From Lichenicola sp965198655 (lineage in GTDB: Bacteria > Pseudomonadota > Alphaproteobacteria > Acetobacterales > Acetobacteraceae): a stretch of 64,000 nt of DNA. The number at the start of each line of letters is the position of its first letter. The first letter of the stretch is position 1. A program made the position numbers and the translations under genes. The notes under the pieces were generated by a model, which saw nothing but the letters and a program-made list of their open reading frames with translations, did not search any database and was not told where the DNA came from. Shown here one piece after another: positions 1 through 7,933 of this stretch. The stretch spans positions 1,364,001 through 1,428,000 of the forward strand of contig OZ240668.1 in the NCBI GenBank assembly GCA_965198655.1, in the 5' to 3' direction.

Positions 1-449
1 AGGTCCCGGCCGTTCTGAGGCGGGTCGTCGAGCTTGTTCTGATCGCCGAGCTGGTCTGGCAGGCATCCCAGGGGCAGACGCGGCCGATCCCGTTCGTGGC
101 GATGCTGATCATCCTGGTTCTCTACATCGGAAACGTTCCGACCCGACCAACCCGATCGATCGATCCCCTGGCCTGGCTAGGCCGCATCTCCTTCTTGGTC
201 TACCTTCTCCACCTTCCGGTGGTGACGCTGCTGTCAGGAAGCCTTCCGTTGCTGGAGCGCCATCTTCCGGTCCTGGCGGTCTACCCTGCGTACTTGGGGT
301 GCGTCCTCTTGCCCGTGTTGGGCTTGTCCCAGCTTTCCTACACGTTCATCGAGACGCCGGGCAGACGGCTCTTCCGGCGTGCGAGGCATCCGGCCGATCG
401 CGGGCTCCGTCGGCACGGATATTCAAGGAACTCGCCCGCCAATACCTGA
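1..449 (+). CDS. Acyltransferase 3 family membrane protein, C-terminal part
   Basis: The reading frame is open from the left edge (first full codon at base 3), so the gene is cut by the window and only its last 148 or so codons are present. The visible part has hydrophobic helices. It also has the motif GRISFLVYLLHLPV and ends in FIETPGRRLFRR, both typical of the C-terminal membrane region of OafA/YrhL-type acyltransferases, which O-acylate sugars of surface polysaccharides or lipids in the inner membrane. The catalytic His region would lie upstream of the window. The gene ends 124 bp before the katG stop codon on the other strand, so the two genes converge. The substrate cannot be inferred. 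Confidence 0.8.
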   Translation, partial: VPAVLRRVVELVLIAELVWQASQGQTRPIPFVAMLIILVLYIGNVPTRPTRSIDPLAWLGRISFLVYLLHLPVVTLLSGSLPLLERHLPVLAVYPAYLGCVLLPVLGLSQLSYTFIETPGRRLFRRARHPADRGLRRHGYSRNSPANT

Positions 450-573
450 AGCCAGGACGTCACCGGATCAGGAGCCGTCGCCCGGGCGGTCGAGATGCGG
501 GAGGGGAAGAGCGTGGAGCGGGATGGCGTTCCACACTGCGAAACGCCCTCCCGTCTGGTCGCAGTTGTCCGGA

Positions 574-2793
574 TCAGGCGATATCGAACCGGTCCAGGTT
601 CATCACCTTGGTCCACACGGTCACGAAGTCCTGCACGAACGCGTCCTGCGAGTCCGAGCAGCCGAACACCTCGGACACCGCGCGCAGCAGCGAGTTCGAG
701 CCGAAGACCAGGTCGACGCGGCTGCCGGTCCACTTCACCGCGCCGGTGCGGCGGTCGCGGCCCTCGAAGCGGTCCTCGGCCTCGGACACCGCCGTCCAGG
801 TCGTGCCCATGTCGAGCAGGTTGACGAAGAAGTCGTTGGTCAGCACCCCCGGACGGGTGGTGAACACGCCGAGCGCGGAGCCGCCGTGGTTGGCGCCCAG
901 CACGCGCAGGCCGCCGAGCAGAACCGTCATCTCCGGAGCGGTCAGGGTCAGCAGGTGCGCCCGGTCCACCAGGTTCACCTCGTCCTGCCGTCCGCGGCTG
1001 TGGCCGACATAGTTGCGGAACCCGTCCGCGTGCGGCTGCAGCACGCGGAAGGAATGCGCGTCGGTCTGCTCCTGCGACGCGTCGGTGCGGCCCGGAGTGA
1101 ACGGGACCTCCACGGCGTGGCCGGCATCCTTCGCCGCCTGCTCGACCGCGGCGCAGCCGCCCAGCACGATCAGGTCGGCGAGCGAGACCTTCTTGCCGTC
1201 GGTCCGCGCGGCGTTGAACTCGGCCTGCATCCGCTCCAGCGTGTGCAGCACCGTCGCCAGCTCGGCTGGCTCGTTCGCCGGCCAGTCCTTCTGCGGGGCG
1301 AGGCGGATGCGGGCGCCGTTGGCGCCGCCGCGCTTGTCGGTGCCGCGGAAGGTCGAAGCCGACTTCCAGGCGGTCGAGACCAACTGCGACACGGACAGGC
1401 CGGACTGGAGCAGGGTCGCCTTCAGCGCCGCGATGTCCGCGTCGTCCACCAGCGGATGGTCCACCGCCGGGACCGGGTCCTGCCATAGCAGCACCTCCGA
1501 CGGCACCTCCGGGCCGAGGTAGCGCGCCACCGGCCCCATGTCGCGATGGGTGAGCTTGAACCAGGCGCGGGCGAAGGCGTCGGAGAACGCGTCCAGATCC
1601 TGATGGAAGCGCTTGGAGATCTCCAGGTAGGCCGGGTCCCTGATCATGGCGATGTCGGAGGTGAACATCATCGGCGGGTGGCGCTTGGCGGCGTCGTGCG
1701 CGTCCGGCACCAGGTCGGCGGCCTCGCCGTTCTTGGGGCGCCACTGCCAGCCGCCGCCGGGGCCGCGCTCCAGCTCCCACTCGTAGCGGAACAGGTTTTC
1801 GAAGTACTCGTTGTCCCAGCGGGTCGGCTCGGAGGTCCAGGCGCCCTCCAGGCCGCTGGAGATGGTGTCGGCGCCCTTGCCGGTGCCGTAGCTGTTCTTC
1901 CAGCCGAGCCCCATCTGCTCCAGGTCGGCGGCCTCGGGCTCCGGGCCCACGTGCGTCCCGGCACTGGCGGCGCCGTGGCTCTTGCCGAAGGTGTGGCCGC
2001 CGGCGACCAGCGCCACGGTCTCCTCGTCGTTCATCGCCATGCGGGCGAAGGTTTCGCGTATGTCGCGGGCCGAGCCGAGCGGGTCGGGCGCGCCGTTGGG
2101 GCCCTCCGGGTTGACGTAGATCAGCCCCATCTGCACCGCGCCGAGATCGCCCGCGAGCTCGCGCTCGCCGCTGTAGCGCGCGTCCGCGAGCCAGGTGTCC
2201 TCCGGGCCCCAGTTGATGTCCTCCTCCGGCTCCCACACGTCGGCGCGGCCGCCGGCGAAGCCGAAGGTCTTGAGCCCCATCGACTCCAGCGCGCAGTTGC
2301 CCGCCAGCACCATCAGGTCGGCCCAGGAGAGCTTTCGGCCGTACTTCTGCTTGACCGGCCACAGCAGCAGCCGCGCCTTGTCGAGGTTGGCGTTGTCCGG
2401 CCAGGAGTTCAGCGGCGCGAAGCGCTGCGTGCCGGAGCCAGCACCGCCGCGGCCGTCGCCGATGCGGTAGGTACCGGCGCTGTGCCAGGCCATGCGGATG
2501 AACAACGGCCCGTAATGGCCCCAGTCGGCCGGCCACCAGTCCTGTGAGGTGGTCATCAGCGCGAACAGGTCCTGCTTCACCGCGGGAAGGTCCAGCGTCT
2601 TGAAGGCGGCGGCGTAGTCGAAGTCCTCCTTCAGCGGGTTCGAGTCGACCGAATGCTGGTGCAGGATCTTGAGGTTGAGCTGGTTCGGCCACCAGTCGCG
2701 GTTGGACCGCGGCCAGGCCGTCGAGTTGTTGGCGGCGTTGCCTGTCTTGGAGGTGCCCGTCATCGGGCACTTGCCGACGTTGTCCCCGTCCAT
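574..2793 (-). CDS. katG: Catalase-peroxidase (KatG, HPI)
   Basis: The 739-residue protein is the normal length for a bifunctional heme catalase-peroxidase, which removes hydrogen peroxide in the cytoplasm. The N-terminal catalytic half has the distal triad R100, W103 and H104 in the motif RMAWHSAGTY. Y226 (IYVNPEGP) and M252 (RMAMND) would complete the Met-Tyr-Trp adduct needed for catalase activity. The proximal heme ligand is H267 in GGHTFGKSHG. The second half is the usual degenerate duplicated peroxidase domain. The ATG start follows an AAGGGAG ribosome binding site at about 6 bp spacing. An OxyR-like site lies about 120 bp upstream, which suggests peroxide induction. No oxyR gene is in the window. 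Confidence 0.98.
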   Translation of the reverse strand: MDGDNVGKCPMTGTSKTGNAANNSTAWPRSNRDWWPNQLNLKILHQHSVDSNPLKEDFDYAAAFKTLDLPAVKQDLFALMTTSQDWWPADWGHYGPLFIRMAWHSAGTYRIGDGRGGAGSGTQRFAPLNSWPDNANLDKARLLLWPVKQKYGRKLSWADLMVLAGNCALESMGLKTFGFAGGRADVWEPEEDINWGPEDTWLADARYSGERELAGDLGAVQMGLIYVNPEGPNGAPDPLGSARDIRETFARMAMNDEETVALVAGGHTFGKSHGAASAGTHVGPEPEAADLEQMGLGWKNSYGTGKGADTISSGLEGAWTSEPTRWDNEYFENLFRYEWELERGPGGGWQWRPKNGEAADLVPDAHDAAKRHPPMMFTSDIAMIRDPAYLEISKRFHQDLDAFSDAFARAWFKLTHRDMGPVARYLGPEVPSEVLLWQDPVPAVDHPLVDDADIAALKATLLQSGLSVSQLVSTAWKSASTFRGTDKRGGANGARIRLAPQKDWPANEPAELATVLHTLERMQAEFNAARTDGKKVSLADLIVLGGCAAVEQAAKDAGHAVEVPFTPGRTDASQEQTDAHSFRVLQPHADGFRNYVGHSRGRQDEVNLVDRAHLLTLTAPEMTVLLGGLRVLGANHGGSALGVFTTRPGVLTNDFFVNLLDMGTTWTAVSEAEDRFEGRDRRTGAVKWTGSRVDLVFGSNSLLRAVSEVFGCSDSQDAFVQDFVTVWTKVMNLDRFDIA

Positions 2794-2911
2794 CTTGTTC
2801 TCCCTTCGGCTGCTTCAGCAGCGCGTCTCGTTCGGAAGGTCGCCTTCGCGGCCATGGAGCGAGCGTAGGGGATCGGGATCGATGGAGGAAGCCGAATGCT
2901 TGGAATGAGCA

Positions 2912-2948
2912 ATAGTTCGCTTCTATCGCCGTCATCGGACTTGCTTAC
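2912..2948 (-). promoter_or_regulatory. OxyR-like binding site upstream of katG
   Basis: Bases 2912-2926 read ATAG-N7-CTAT exactly, the core dyad of the OxyR consensus. After a 7-bp spacer, 2934-2948 reads ATCG-N7-TTAC, a degenerate second dyad (5 of 8 positions) in the correct phase. This gives the four-element, 7-bp-spaced layout of OxyR operators. The site lies 119 bp upstream of the katG ATG. That OxyR controls katG is known in many proteobacteria; binding here is inferred. Confidence 0.5.
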
Positions 2949-3017
2949 AGCACGTTGAATATTAGCGTGGATGCCGCACATTGGATGATTGACGGCCGTT
3001 TGTTTGGCCAATCAGGT

Positions 3018-3152
3018 AAGGCCAGGGCTCTGCCCATCGATCTGCTTCGCAGCTCGATCCGCTGGGGCCGGAGGCCCCAGACCCCTATTACTTAGAATCG
3101 GGTTTGAAGGGCTTTGCCCTTCATGGGGTCCAGGGGTGACGCCCCTGGCCTT
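3018..3152 (+). repeat. Dispersed repeat family A, copy 1
   Basis: This 135-bp element has imperfect inverted ends (AAGGCCAGGGCTCTGCCC on the left, a GCCCCTGGCCTT type end on the right). Inside are a GGGGCC/GGCCCC palindrome and an AAGGGCTTTGCCCTT palindrome. Near the left end is a short palindromic insert around 3036-3060 (CGATCTGCTTCGCAGCTCGAT) that is shared with copy 3 and absent from copies 2 and 4. The element fills the space downstream of the TPR glycosyltransferase gene; that gene's stop codon (3121-3123) lies inside it. Confidence 0.85.
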
Positions 3153-5364
3153 CTTCGCGCGCTTCGCACCAACCGTGCCACATCGCGCGGTAGGCGGCTT
3201 CCAGGCCGCGGGTGAACGACGGGGCGTCGCATAGGGGAGAAGCGGTTATCCAATCGCGCAGGGTGTGCCGGATGCGGACGAGCCGTTGCGGGTCCGACAG
3301 GAGGGACAGCGCGATCGAGGCGTAATGCTCGGGCGAGCGCGCGGTCCAGTCGGTGATCCCGATCGCGGCCAGGAACCCGGCGGTCTGACGCGACTGCGGC
3401 GCGCGGCCGGGCAGGGTCACCACCGGCACGCCCATCCACAGGGCGTCGCAGCTGGTCAGGCCGCCGGAGAACGGGAACGGGTCCAGGGCGACGTCGACCT
3501 CGCCGTACTCGTCCAGCACCGCCCGGTGCGAGGACTCGCCGCGAAGCACGAGCCGCGTCGCGTCGACGCCGAGGGACACGAACTGGGCGGTCAGGGTTTG
3601 GCGCATGGCGTCGTCGGTCAGCGACTTCCATTTCAGCAGCAGGCGCGAGCCGGGGGCCGCGCGCAGCAGCGACGCCCAGGAACGCACCACCTCGGGCCCG
3701 ACCTTGGCCAGGTTGTTGAAGCTGCCGAAGGTGGGCGGACGGCCGCGCGTGCAGGGCGGCGTCGCCGGCGGCGGCGCATCGTCGATCGGCGCGAAGCAGA
3801 ACCGGGAGGGCAGGCGCACCACCCGCTCGCTGTACGCCGCCTCCTCGCCGGGCGGGATGGTGGCGGCGTCGGACAGGATGACGTCCATGGCGGACAGCCC
3901 GGTGGTGCCCCAATAGCCGAGCCAGCTCGCCTGCAGCGGTGCCGCCCGGCGCGTGAACAACGGCAGGCGGTTGCCCGCGGTGTGTCCGGACAGGTCCACC
4001 AGGATGTCGATCCCGTCGGCGGCGATCAGGGCGGCCGCCGCCGCGTCCGGCAGCCCGATCAGGCTGCGCCAGCGGTCCGACGCGCGGCGCAGGTCCTCCG
4101 CGACGGGTCCGCCGTGCAGGCTGGTGTTGTAGCAGGTCACCTCCACCGCCGCGCGGTCGTGACAGCGCAGCACCGGCCGCAGGAAGTAGCCGACCGGGTG
4201 CGGGCCGAGGTCGCCGGACACGTAGCCGACGCGCAGCAGGCGGTCCGGGTCGGCTTCGTTGGCAAAGGACGGCGTCGGGCCGGGCCGCTCGACCAGGCCA
4301 GCGTAGCGTCGTGCCGCGGCCGGAACGGCGTCGGTGTCGCCCTCGTCGCGGTAGTGCAGGGTCATCAGGCGGTTGGAGTGGGCGTCGGCGAACTCCGGAT
4401 CGAGGGCGATCGCGGCGTCGTACGCGGCGATGGCCTCGTCGAACCGTCCCGCGTCCTTCAGCAGGTTGCCGCGGTTGGAGTGCGCCTTGGCCCCGTCGGG
4501 CTTGAGCCGGATGGCGGCGTCCTGCAACGCGATCGCGTCGCCGAGCCGTCCAACCGTGCCGAGCAGGTTGCCGAGGTTGGTGTAGGCGTCCGCATAGTCC
4601 GGCTTCGCCTCGATGGCGGCGCGGTAGGCGGCTGCCGCGTCCTCCGTTCGTCCCGAGGCGGCGAGGGCGTTGCCGAGGTTGCACTGCGCCTCGGCGAAGC
4701 CGGGACGCTGGCGCAGCACGATGCGGTAGGCGGCGATGGCCTCGCCGAGCCGTCCCGACGCGGCCAGGGCGTTCGCCAGGTTGTAGCGCGGTCCGGCCGC
4801 GTCCGGTTCGAGGCGGATCGCGGCCTCCAGGGCGGCGACCGCGCCCTCGAACCGGCCCAGCTCCTTCAGCGCCACGCCGAGGTTGGCATGCGCGTCGGCG
4901 AAGCCCGGCTGGATGCGGATCGCGGCCTGGTAGGCGGCAACGGCCCGGTCCGGCTCCCCGGCCGACCGGAGCGCGTTGCCCAGGCCGAGATGGGCCGGGA
5001 GGTGGTCGGGGCGGAGCCGGATCGCGTCGGCATAGGCGGCGACCGCCGCGTCGTGCTGCTGGAGGGCGCCAAGCGCGTGGCCCAGGTTGAGATGGAACGG
5101 CGCCCTGGTCGGCTCGATGCGGATCGCCCGGCCGATCAGGTCGCGAGCGCGCTCGTGCTGTCCCGCCTCGAAGGCGAGCAGGCCCAGCAGGTGCAGGGCG
5201 TCGGCATGACGCGGCGCGAGCGCCAGCACACGGCGATACAGCGCCTCGGCCTGCGTCGCCTGGCCCCCCTGGTGATGCCGGACCGCCTGCCCGAACAGGT
5301 CGGCGGCGATCTCCGGGCTGCCCGGCCCAGCGCTGTCCTGGGCCCGGCGCTGCTTGCGGTTCAT
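3121..5364 (-). CDS. TPR-repeat glycosyltransferase, GT41 (O-GlcNAc transferase/SPINDLY-like)
   Basis: A 747-residue protein. Residues about 15-370 are 9-10 consecutive tetratricopeptide repeats, followed by a GT41 catalytic domain. Recognisable GT41 features are DLGPHPVGYF near the start of the catalytic domain, DLSGHTAGNRLPLF, WLGYWGTTG, a lysine in LLLKWKSL, and the nucleotide-sugar loop DPFPFSGGLTSCDALWMGVP. The family transfers GlcNAc or related sugars to protein Ser/Thr; in bacteria substrates are often unknown, with flagellin or surface proteins suggested. The ATG at 5364 overlaps the TetR stop codon as ATGA, so the two genes are translationally coupled. The last ten or so codons, including the stop, lie inside family A repeat copy 1, so the C-terminus was probably extended or replaced by repeat insertion. 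Confidence 0.9.
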   Translation of the reverse strand: MNRKQRRAQDSAGPGSPEIAADLFGQAVRHHQGGQATQAEALYRRVLALAPRHADALHLLGLLAFEAGQHERARDLIGRAIRIEPTRAPFHLNLGHALGALQQHDAAVAAYADAIRLRPDHLPAHLGLGNALRSAGEPDRAVAAYQAAIRIQPGFADAHANLGVALKELGRFEGAVAALEAAIRLEPDAAGPRYNLANALAASGRLGEAIAAYRIVLRQRPGFAEAQCNLGNALAASGRTEDAAAAYRAAIEAKPDYADAYTNLGNLLGTVGRLGDAIALQDAAIRLKPDGAKAHSNRGNLLKDAGRFDEAIAAYDAAIALDPEFADAHSNRLMTLHYRDEGDTDAVPAAARRYAGLVERPGPTPSFANEADPDRLLRVGYVSGDLGPHPVGYFLRPVLRCHDRAAVEVTCYNTSLHGGPVAEDLRRASDRWRSLIGLPDAAAAALIAADGIDILVDLSGHTAGNRLPLFTRRAAPLQASWLGYWGTTGLSAMDVILSDAATIPPGEEAAYSERVVRLPSRFCFAPIDDAPPPATPPCTRGRPPTFGSFNNLAKVGPEVVRSWASLLRAAPGSRLLLKWKSLTDDAMRQTLTAQFVSLGVDATRLVLRGESSHRAVLDEYGEVDVALDPFPFSGGLTSCDALWMGVPVVTLPGRAPQSRQTAGFLAAIGITDWTARSPEHYASIALSLLSDPQRLVRIRHTLRDWITASPLCDAPSFTRGLEAAYRAMWHGWCEAREEGQGRHPWTP

Positions 5365-6053
5365 TCCTTCGCTCCGGATCGGCGCGATGGCGGGCGGGAC
5401 GGGCTCCGGTCGCCGGACGGGACGCCGAGCATGACGGAGGCGACGCGGCGGGTGATCGCCTCGTCGGGATCGTCGAGCCGCGGACGGATCTCGCCATCCA
5501 GGAACAGCAGCGCGAGGCCGTGCACCAGCGACCAGCAGCCGATCGTGCGCGCTTCCCGGTCTTCCTCCTCCGGCGTTTCCGCCGCCACCCGACGCGACAG
5601 CACGGCGTAGGTCGCGGCACCTGCGGCCTCCAGCGCCGGGTCCGGCAGGGCGTCCGGCCGCTTGGCGCCGAACATGAGGCGGAACAGCATCGGGTTGGCC
5701 AGCGCGTAGCGCACGTAGGCGACCGCCTGCGCCACCAGCGCCTGCCCCGGCTGTGCTGCCTGGTCGGCGGCGCCCAGCGCGTCGCCCAGGACACGGAAGC
5801 CGTGCGCGGCCACCGCGGCGATCAGCGCGTTCTTGTCGGCGTAGTGGCGATACGGCGCCATCGCCGACACGCCGGCGCGACGCGCCACCTCGCGCAGCGA
5901 CAGCGCCTCGACGCCGTCCTCGGCCAGGAGCGACAGCGCCGCGGCAAGCAGCGCCGGACCCAGCTCGCCGTGATGATAGCGCCTCGATGTTGACAGTGTA
6001 TGCAAACCCTCTATGTATGCGTTGTAAGCAGCCAGTCGGGGTTCGTCCAGCAT
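5361..6053 (-). CDS. TetR/AcrR family transcriptional regulator
   Basis: The N-terminal helix-turn-helix is clear (YHHGELGPALLAAALSLL, then LSLREVARRAGVSAMAPYRHY). It belongs to the TetR subfamily beginning RYHHG(N/D/E)L and has an all-alpha C-terminal ligand domain. The start is uncertain. ATG at 6053 gives 230 residues but has no clear ribosome binding site. TTG at 6005, just before the conserved region, has GAGGG almost adjacent. An ATG at 6095 would overlap the divergent gene and is unlikely. The gene ends in an ATGA overlap with the TPR glycosyltransferase gene. Divergent placement next to the EthD-DUF4188 pair suggests that it represses itself and that pair. Confidence 0.88.
   Translation of the reverse strand: MLDEPRLAAYNAYIEGLHTLSTSRRYHHGELGPALLAAALSLLAEDGVEALSLREVARRAGVSAMAPYRHYADKNALIAAVAAHGFRVLGDALGAADQAAQPGQALVAQAVAYVRYALANPMLFRLMFGAKRPDALPDPALEAAGAATYAVLSRRVAAETPEEEDREARTIGCWSLVHGLALLFLDGEIRPRLDDPDEAITRRVASVMLGVPSGDRSPSRPPSRRSGAKE
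5990..6020 (+). promoter_or_regulatory. Putative promoter and operator for the EthD gene, between divergent TetR and EthD genes
   Basis: A perfect -35 hexamer TTGACA (5990-5995) is followed after 16 bp by a weak -10 TATGTA (6012-6017). Two direct copies of TGTATGC, at 5997-6003 and 6014-6020 (17-bp period), overlap the spacer and the -10. Direct or inverted half-sites over a promoter beside a TetR gene are the usual arrangement for autoregulation. The assignment is inferred from position. If TetR starts at 6053, this site is inside its coding region. Confidence 0.4.
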
Positions 6054-6078
6054 CCGACCGTTGCCGGGGAAGAGCGCC

Positions 6079-6423
6079 ATGATCAAGTTCACCATCCTGC
6101 TGCGCCGCCACCCGTCGATGCGCCACGAGGCCTTCGTCGCCTATCACCGGAACGAGCACGCGCCGTTGTTCTGCGCCTTGCCGGAGGTGCGCGAGCACGT
6201 GCGACGCTACGTGCAGTCGCACGCGCAGCCGCTGCCGATGCCCGGGCTGCCGGATTCAGGGTTCGACGGCATCACCGAGATCTGGACCGACGACGTGGCC
6301 GGCCTCGAGGCGGTGTTCACCTCGGACGAGTACATGGCGACGATCCGGCCGGACGAGGCCCGGTTCCTCGACCTGAACGCCTGCGCGTTCCTGTTGTCCA
6401 CCGAGACGGTGATGATCGGCTGA
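6079..6423 (+). CDS. EthD-domain protein
   Basis: This 114-residue protein is a single alpha+beta barrel of the dimeric EthD family. It opens with IKFTILLRRHPSM and has the conserved YHRNEHAPLF segment and a terminal LSTE strand. EthD was named for an accessory protein of ether degradation; other members include polyketide cyclases and dehydratases, so the name gives no precise reaction. The ATG at 6079 is preceded by GGGGA at 8 bp. The gene is divergent from the TetR gene and lies 34 bp upstream of the DUF4188 gene, so the two small alpha/beta-barrel proteins form a probable operon controlled by the neighbouring TetR. Confidence 0.75.
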   Translation: MIKFTILLRRHPSMRHEAFVAYHRNEHAPLFCALPEVREHVRRYVQSHAQPLPMPGLPDSGFDGITEIWTDDVAGLEAVFTSDEYMATIRPDEARFLDLNACAFLLSTETVMIG

Positions 6424-6457
6424 ACCGGCCGGGACGACCTCAACGAAGGAGATGGGC

Positions 6458-6907
6458 ATGGGCTACGAACGCCGCTCGGTCGACTTGTCCGGCTATCCGG
6501 ACCTGGTCGTGATCTATCTCGGCTATCGCGCGAACAGCTTTGCTGGCCTGCGCACCCTGTTGCGGATCGGGCGCGGCCTGCAGGAGATGCGCACCAACCC
6601 GCCGGACGGGCTGCTGTCGCACGAGGGGATGTGGTTCGGCGCCCTGCATCCCGGCTTCCGGCAATACTGGCGCGACTTCGACAGCCTTGAGGCCTTCACC
6701 CGCGCGGCGCGGCACAAGGGGTGGTGGCGCGACTTCGCCCGCGACCCGAAGGCCGGCGGCATCTGGCACGAGACCTACCGGATCGGCGGCGGGATGGAGG
6801 CGATCTATTCCGGGATGCCGCCAACCGGGTTCGCCCGCTTCGCGCCGGCGCGCGATCCGGAGGGCTCGTTCATGACCGCCCGGCAGCGCGTCGCTGCCGG
6901 GGCCTGA
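6458..6907 (+). CDS. DUF4188-type, monooxygenase-like protein
   Basis: This 149-residue protein resembles DUF4188 proteins, which are distantly related to small heme-dependent dehydratases and monooxygenases. It has GYPDLVVIYLGYRANSF, a run rich in Trp and aromatic residues (GMWFGALHPGFRQYWRDF, then GWWRDF), and ETYRIGGGMEAIY near the C-terminus. No reaction is established for the family. Two in-frame ATGs occur at 6452 and 6458. The ribosome binding site GAAGGAG (6445-6451) abuts the first and is 6 bp from the second, so 6458 is preferred. The gene follows the EthD gene by 34 bp. The pair probably acts together on a hydrophobic or toxic small molecule; that is inference. Confidence 0.7.
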   Translation: MGYERRSVDLSGYPDLVVIYLGYRANSFAGLRTLLRIGRGLQEMRTNPPDGLLSHEGMWFGALHPGFRQYWRDFDSLEAFTRAARHKGWWRDFARDPKAGGIWHETYRIGGGMEAIYSGMPPTGFARFAPARDPEGSFMTARQRVAAGA

Positions 6908-6910
6908 GCG

Positions 6911-7933
6911 TCAGGCGCTGCCGCGCGCCGCCAGCCGGGCGCGGGTGGAGTCCAGGATCACCGCGCCGATGATCACCAGCCCGGTGATGATCTGCCGCAC
7001 GAAGTCGGTCACGCCCATCAGGATCAGGCCGTTGGCGAGCACGCCGATGATCGCCGCCCCCAGCAGGGTGCCGACCAGCGAGCCGCGGCCACCGGACAGG
7101 CTGGTGCCGCCGATGATCACCGCGGCAATGGCGTTGAGCTCGAAGCCGATGCCCAGGATCGGGTTGGCGATGGTCAGACGCGTCATGTACACCAGCGCCG
7201 CGATGCCGACGCACAGCCCGGTGACAGTAAATGCGAGCACCTTGAACACGAACGGGCGGTGGCCGGACAGGCGCACCGCCTCCTCGTTGTTGCCGATGGC
7301 GTAGATCATCCGGCCGAACACGGTGCGGGTCAGCACCACGTAGCCTGCCGCCAGCAGCAGCAGCGCCAGCACGAACATCACCGGCACGCCGAGCACGCTC
7401 GCGGTGCCGAAGGCGGTGAAGCTGTCGGGGAAGTCGTAGATGGTGCGCGCGTTGGTCACCTCCAGCGCCGCACCCCGCGCCACGTTGAGCATGCCCAGCG
7501 TGACGATGAAGCTCGGCACCCGCCAGAACGAGGACACGAACCCGTTCATGGCGCCGCATGCCATGCCGACGAGGAGGCTGGCCACGACGCCGAGCGCGAT
7601 CGCCACCGGGTCGGACAGGCTGTCCAGCTTGAGCACGGTGCCCGCCACCACCGCGCACAGCGCCATCACCGCGCCCACCGACAGGTCGATGCCGCCGATC
7701 AGGATCGCGAAGGTCATGCCGGTGGCGAGGATCAGGTTGATGGTGATCTGGGTGAGGATGTTCGCCACGTTGCCGGGCGTGGTGAAGTCGGGGGCGACGG
7801 CGGCGAAGAACACCACCATCGCCAGCAGCGCCAGGCCGATCCCGGCCTCGCGCAGCACCCGGCGGGCGAGCCGGCTCCTGCGGGCGGACCCGTCGGCGGG
7901 GGAGGCGGTGAGCGACATGGGTGCTGGCCTCAT
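6911..7933 (-). CDS. Sugar ABC transporter permease (RbsC-like)
   Basis: A 340-residue inner-membrane protein of the ribose/xylose/galactose permease family (BPD_transp_2), with about eight to ten hydrophobic segments. It contains GGIDLSVGAVMAL and AVIIGGTSLSGGRGS, the two signature loops of RbsC-like permeases that contact the ATPase. ATG at 7933 overlaps the stop of the ATPase gene as ATGA, supporting this start over the later ATG at 7918. It is the last gene of a three-gene importer operon (binding protein, ATPase, permease) transcribed leftward. No sugar kinase or dehydrogenase is adjacent, so the substrate is unknown. Confidence 0.93.
   Translation of the reverse strand: MRPAPMSLTASPADGSARRSRLARRVLREAGIGLALLAMVVFFAAVAPDFTTPGNVANILTQITINLILATGMTFAILIGGIDLSVGAVMALCAVVAGTVLKLDSLSDPVAIALGVVASLLVGMACGAMNGFVSSFWRVPSFIVTLGMLNVARGAALEVTNARTIYDFPDSFTAFGTASVLGVPVMFVLALLLLAAGYVVLTRTVFGRMIYAIGNNEEAVRLSGHRPFVFKVLAFTVTGLCVGIAALVYMTRLTIANPILGIGFELNAIAAVIIGGTSLSGGRGSLVGTLLGAAIIGVLANGLILMGVTDFVRQIITGLVIIGAVILDSTRARLAARGSA

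Noticed and set aside
338..2935. Long open frame on the minus strand overlapping katG in another register
   Set aside because: It is a GC-driven shadow of katG, with Arg/Gly/Pro-rich composition and no domain. The same reasoning removes 3265-5610 (+), 7921-10395 (+), 38819-41221 (-) and 52337-53872 (+).
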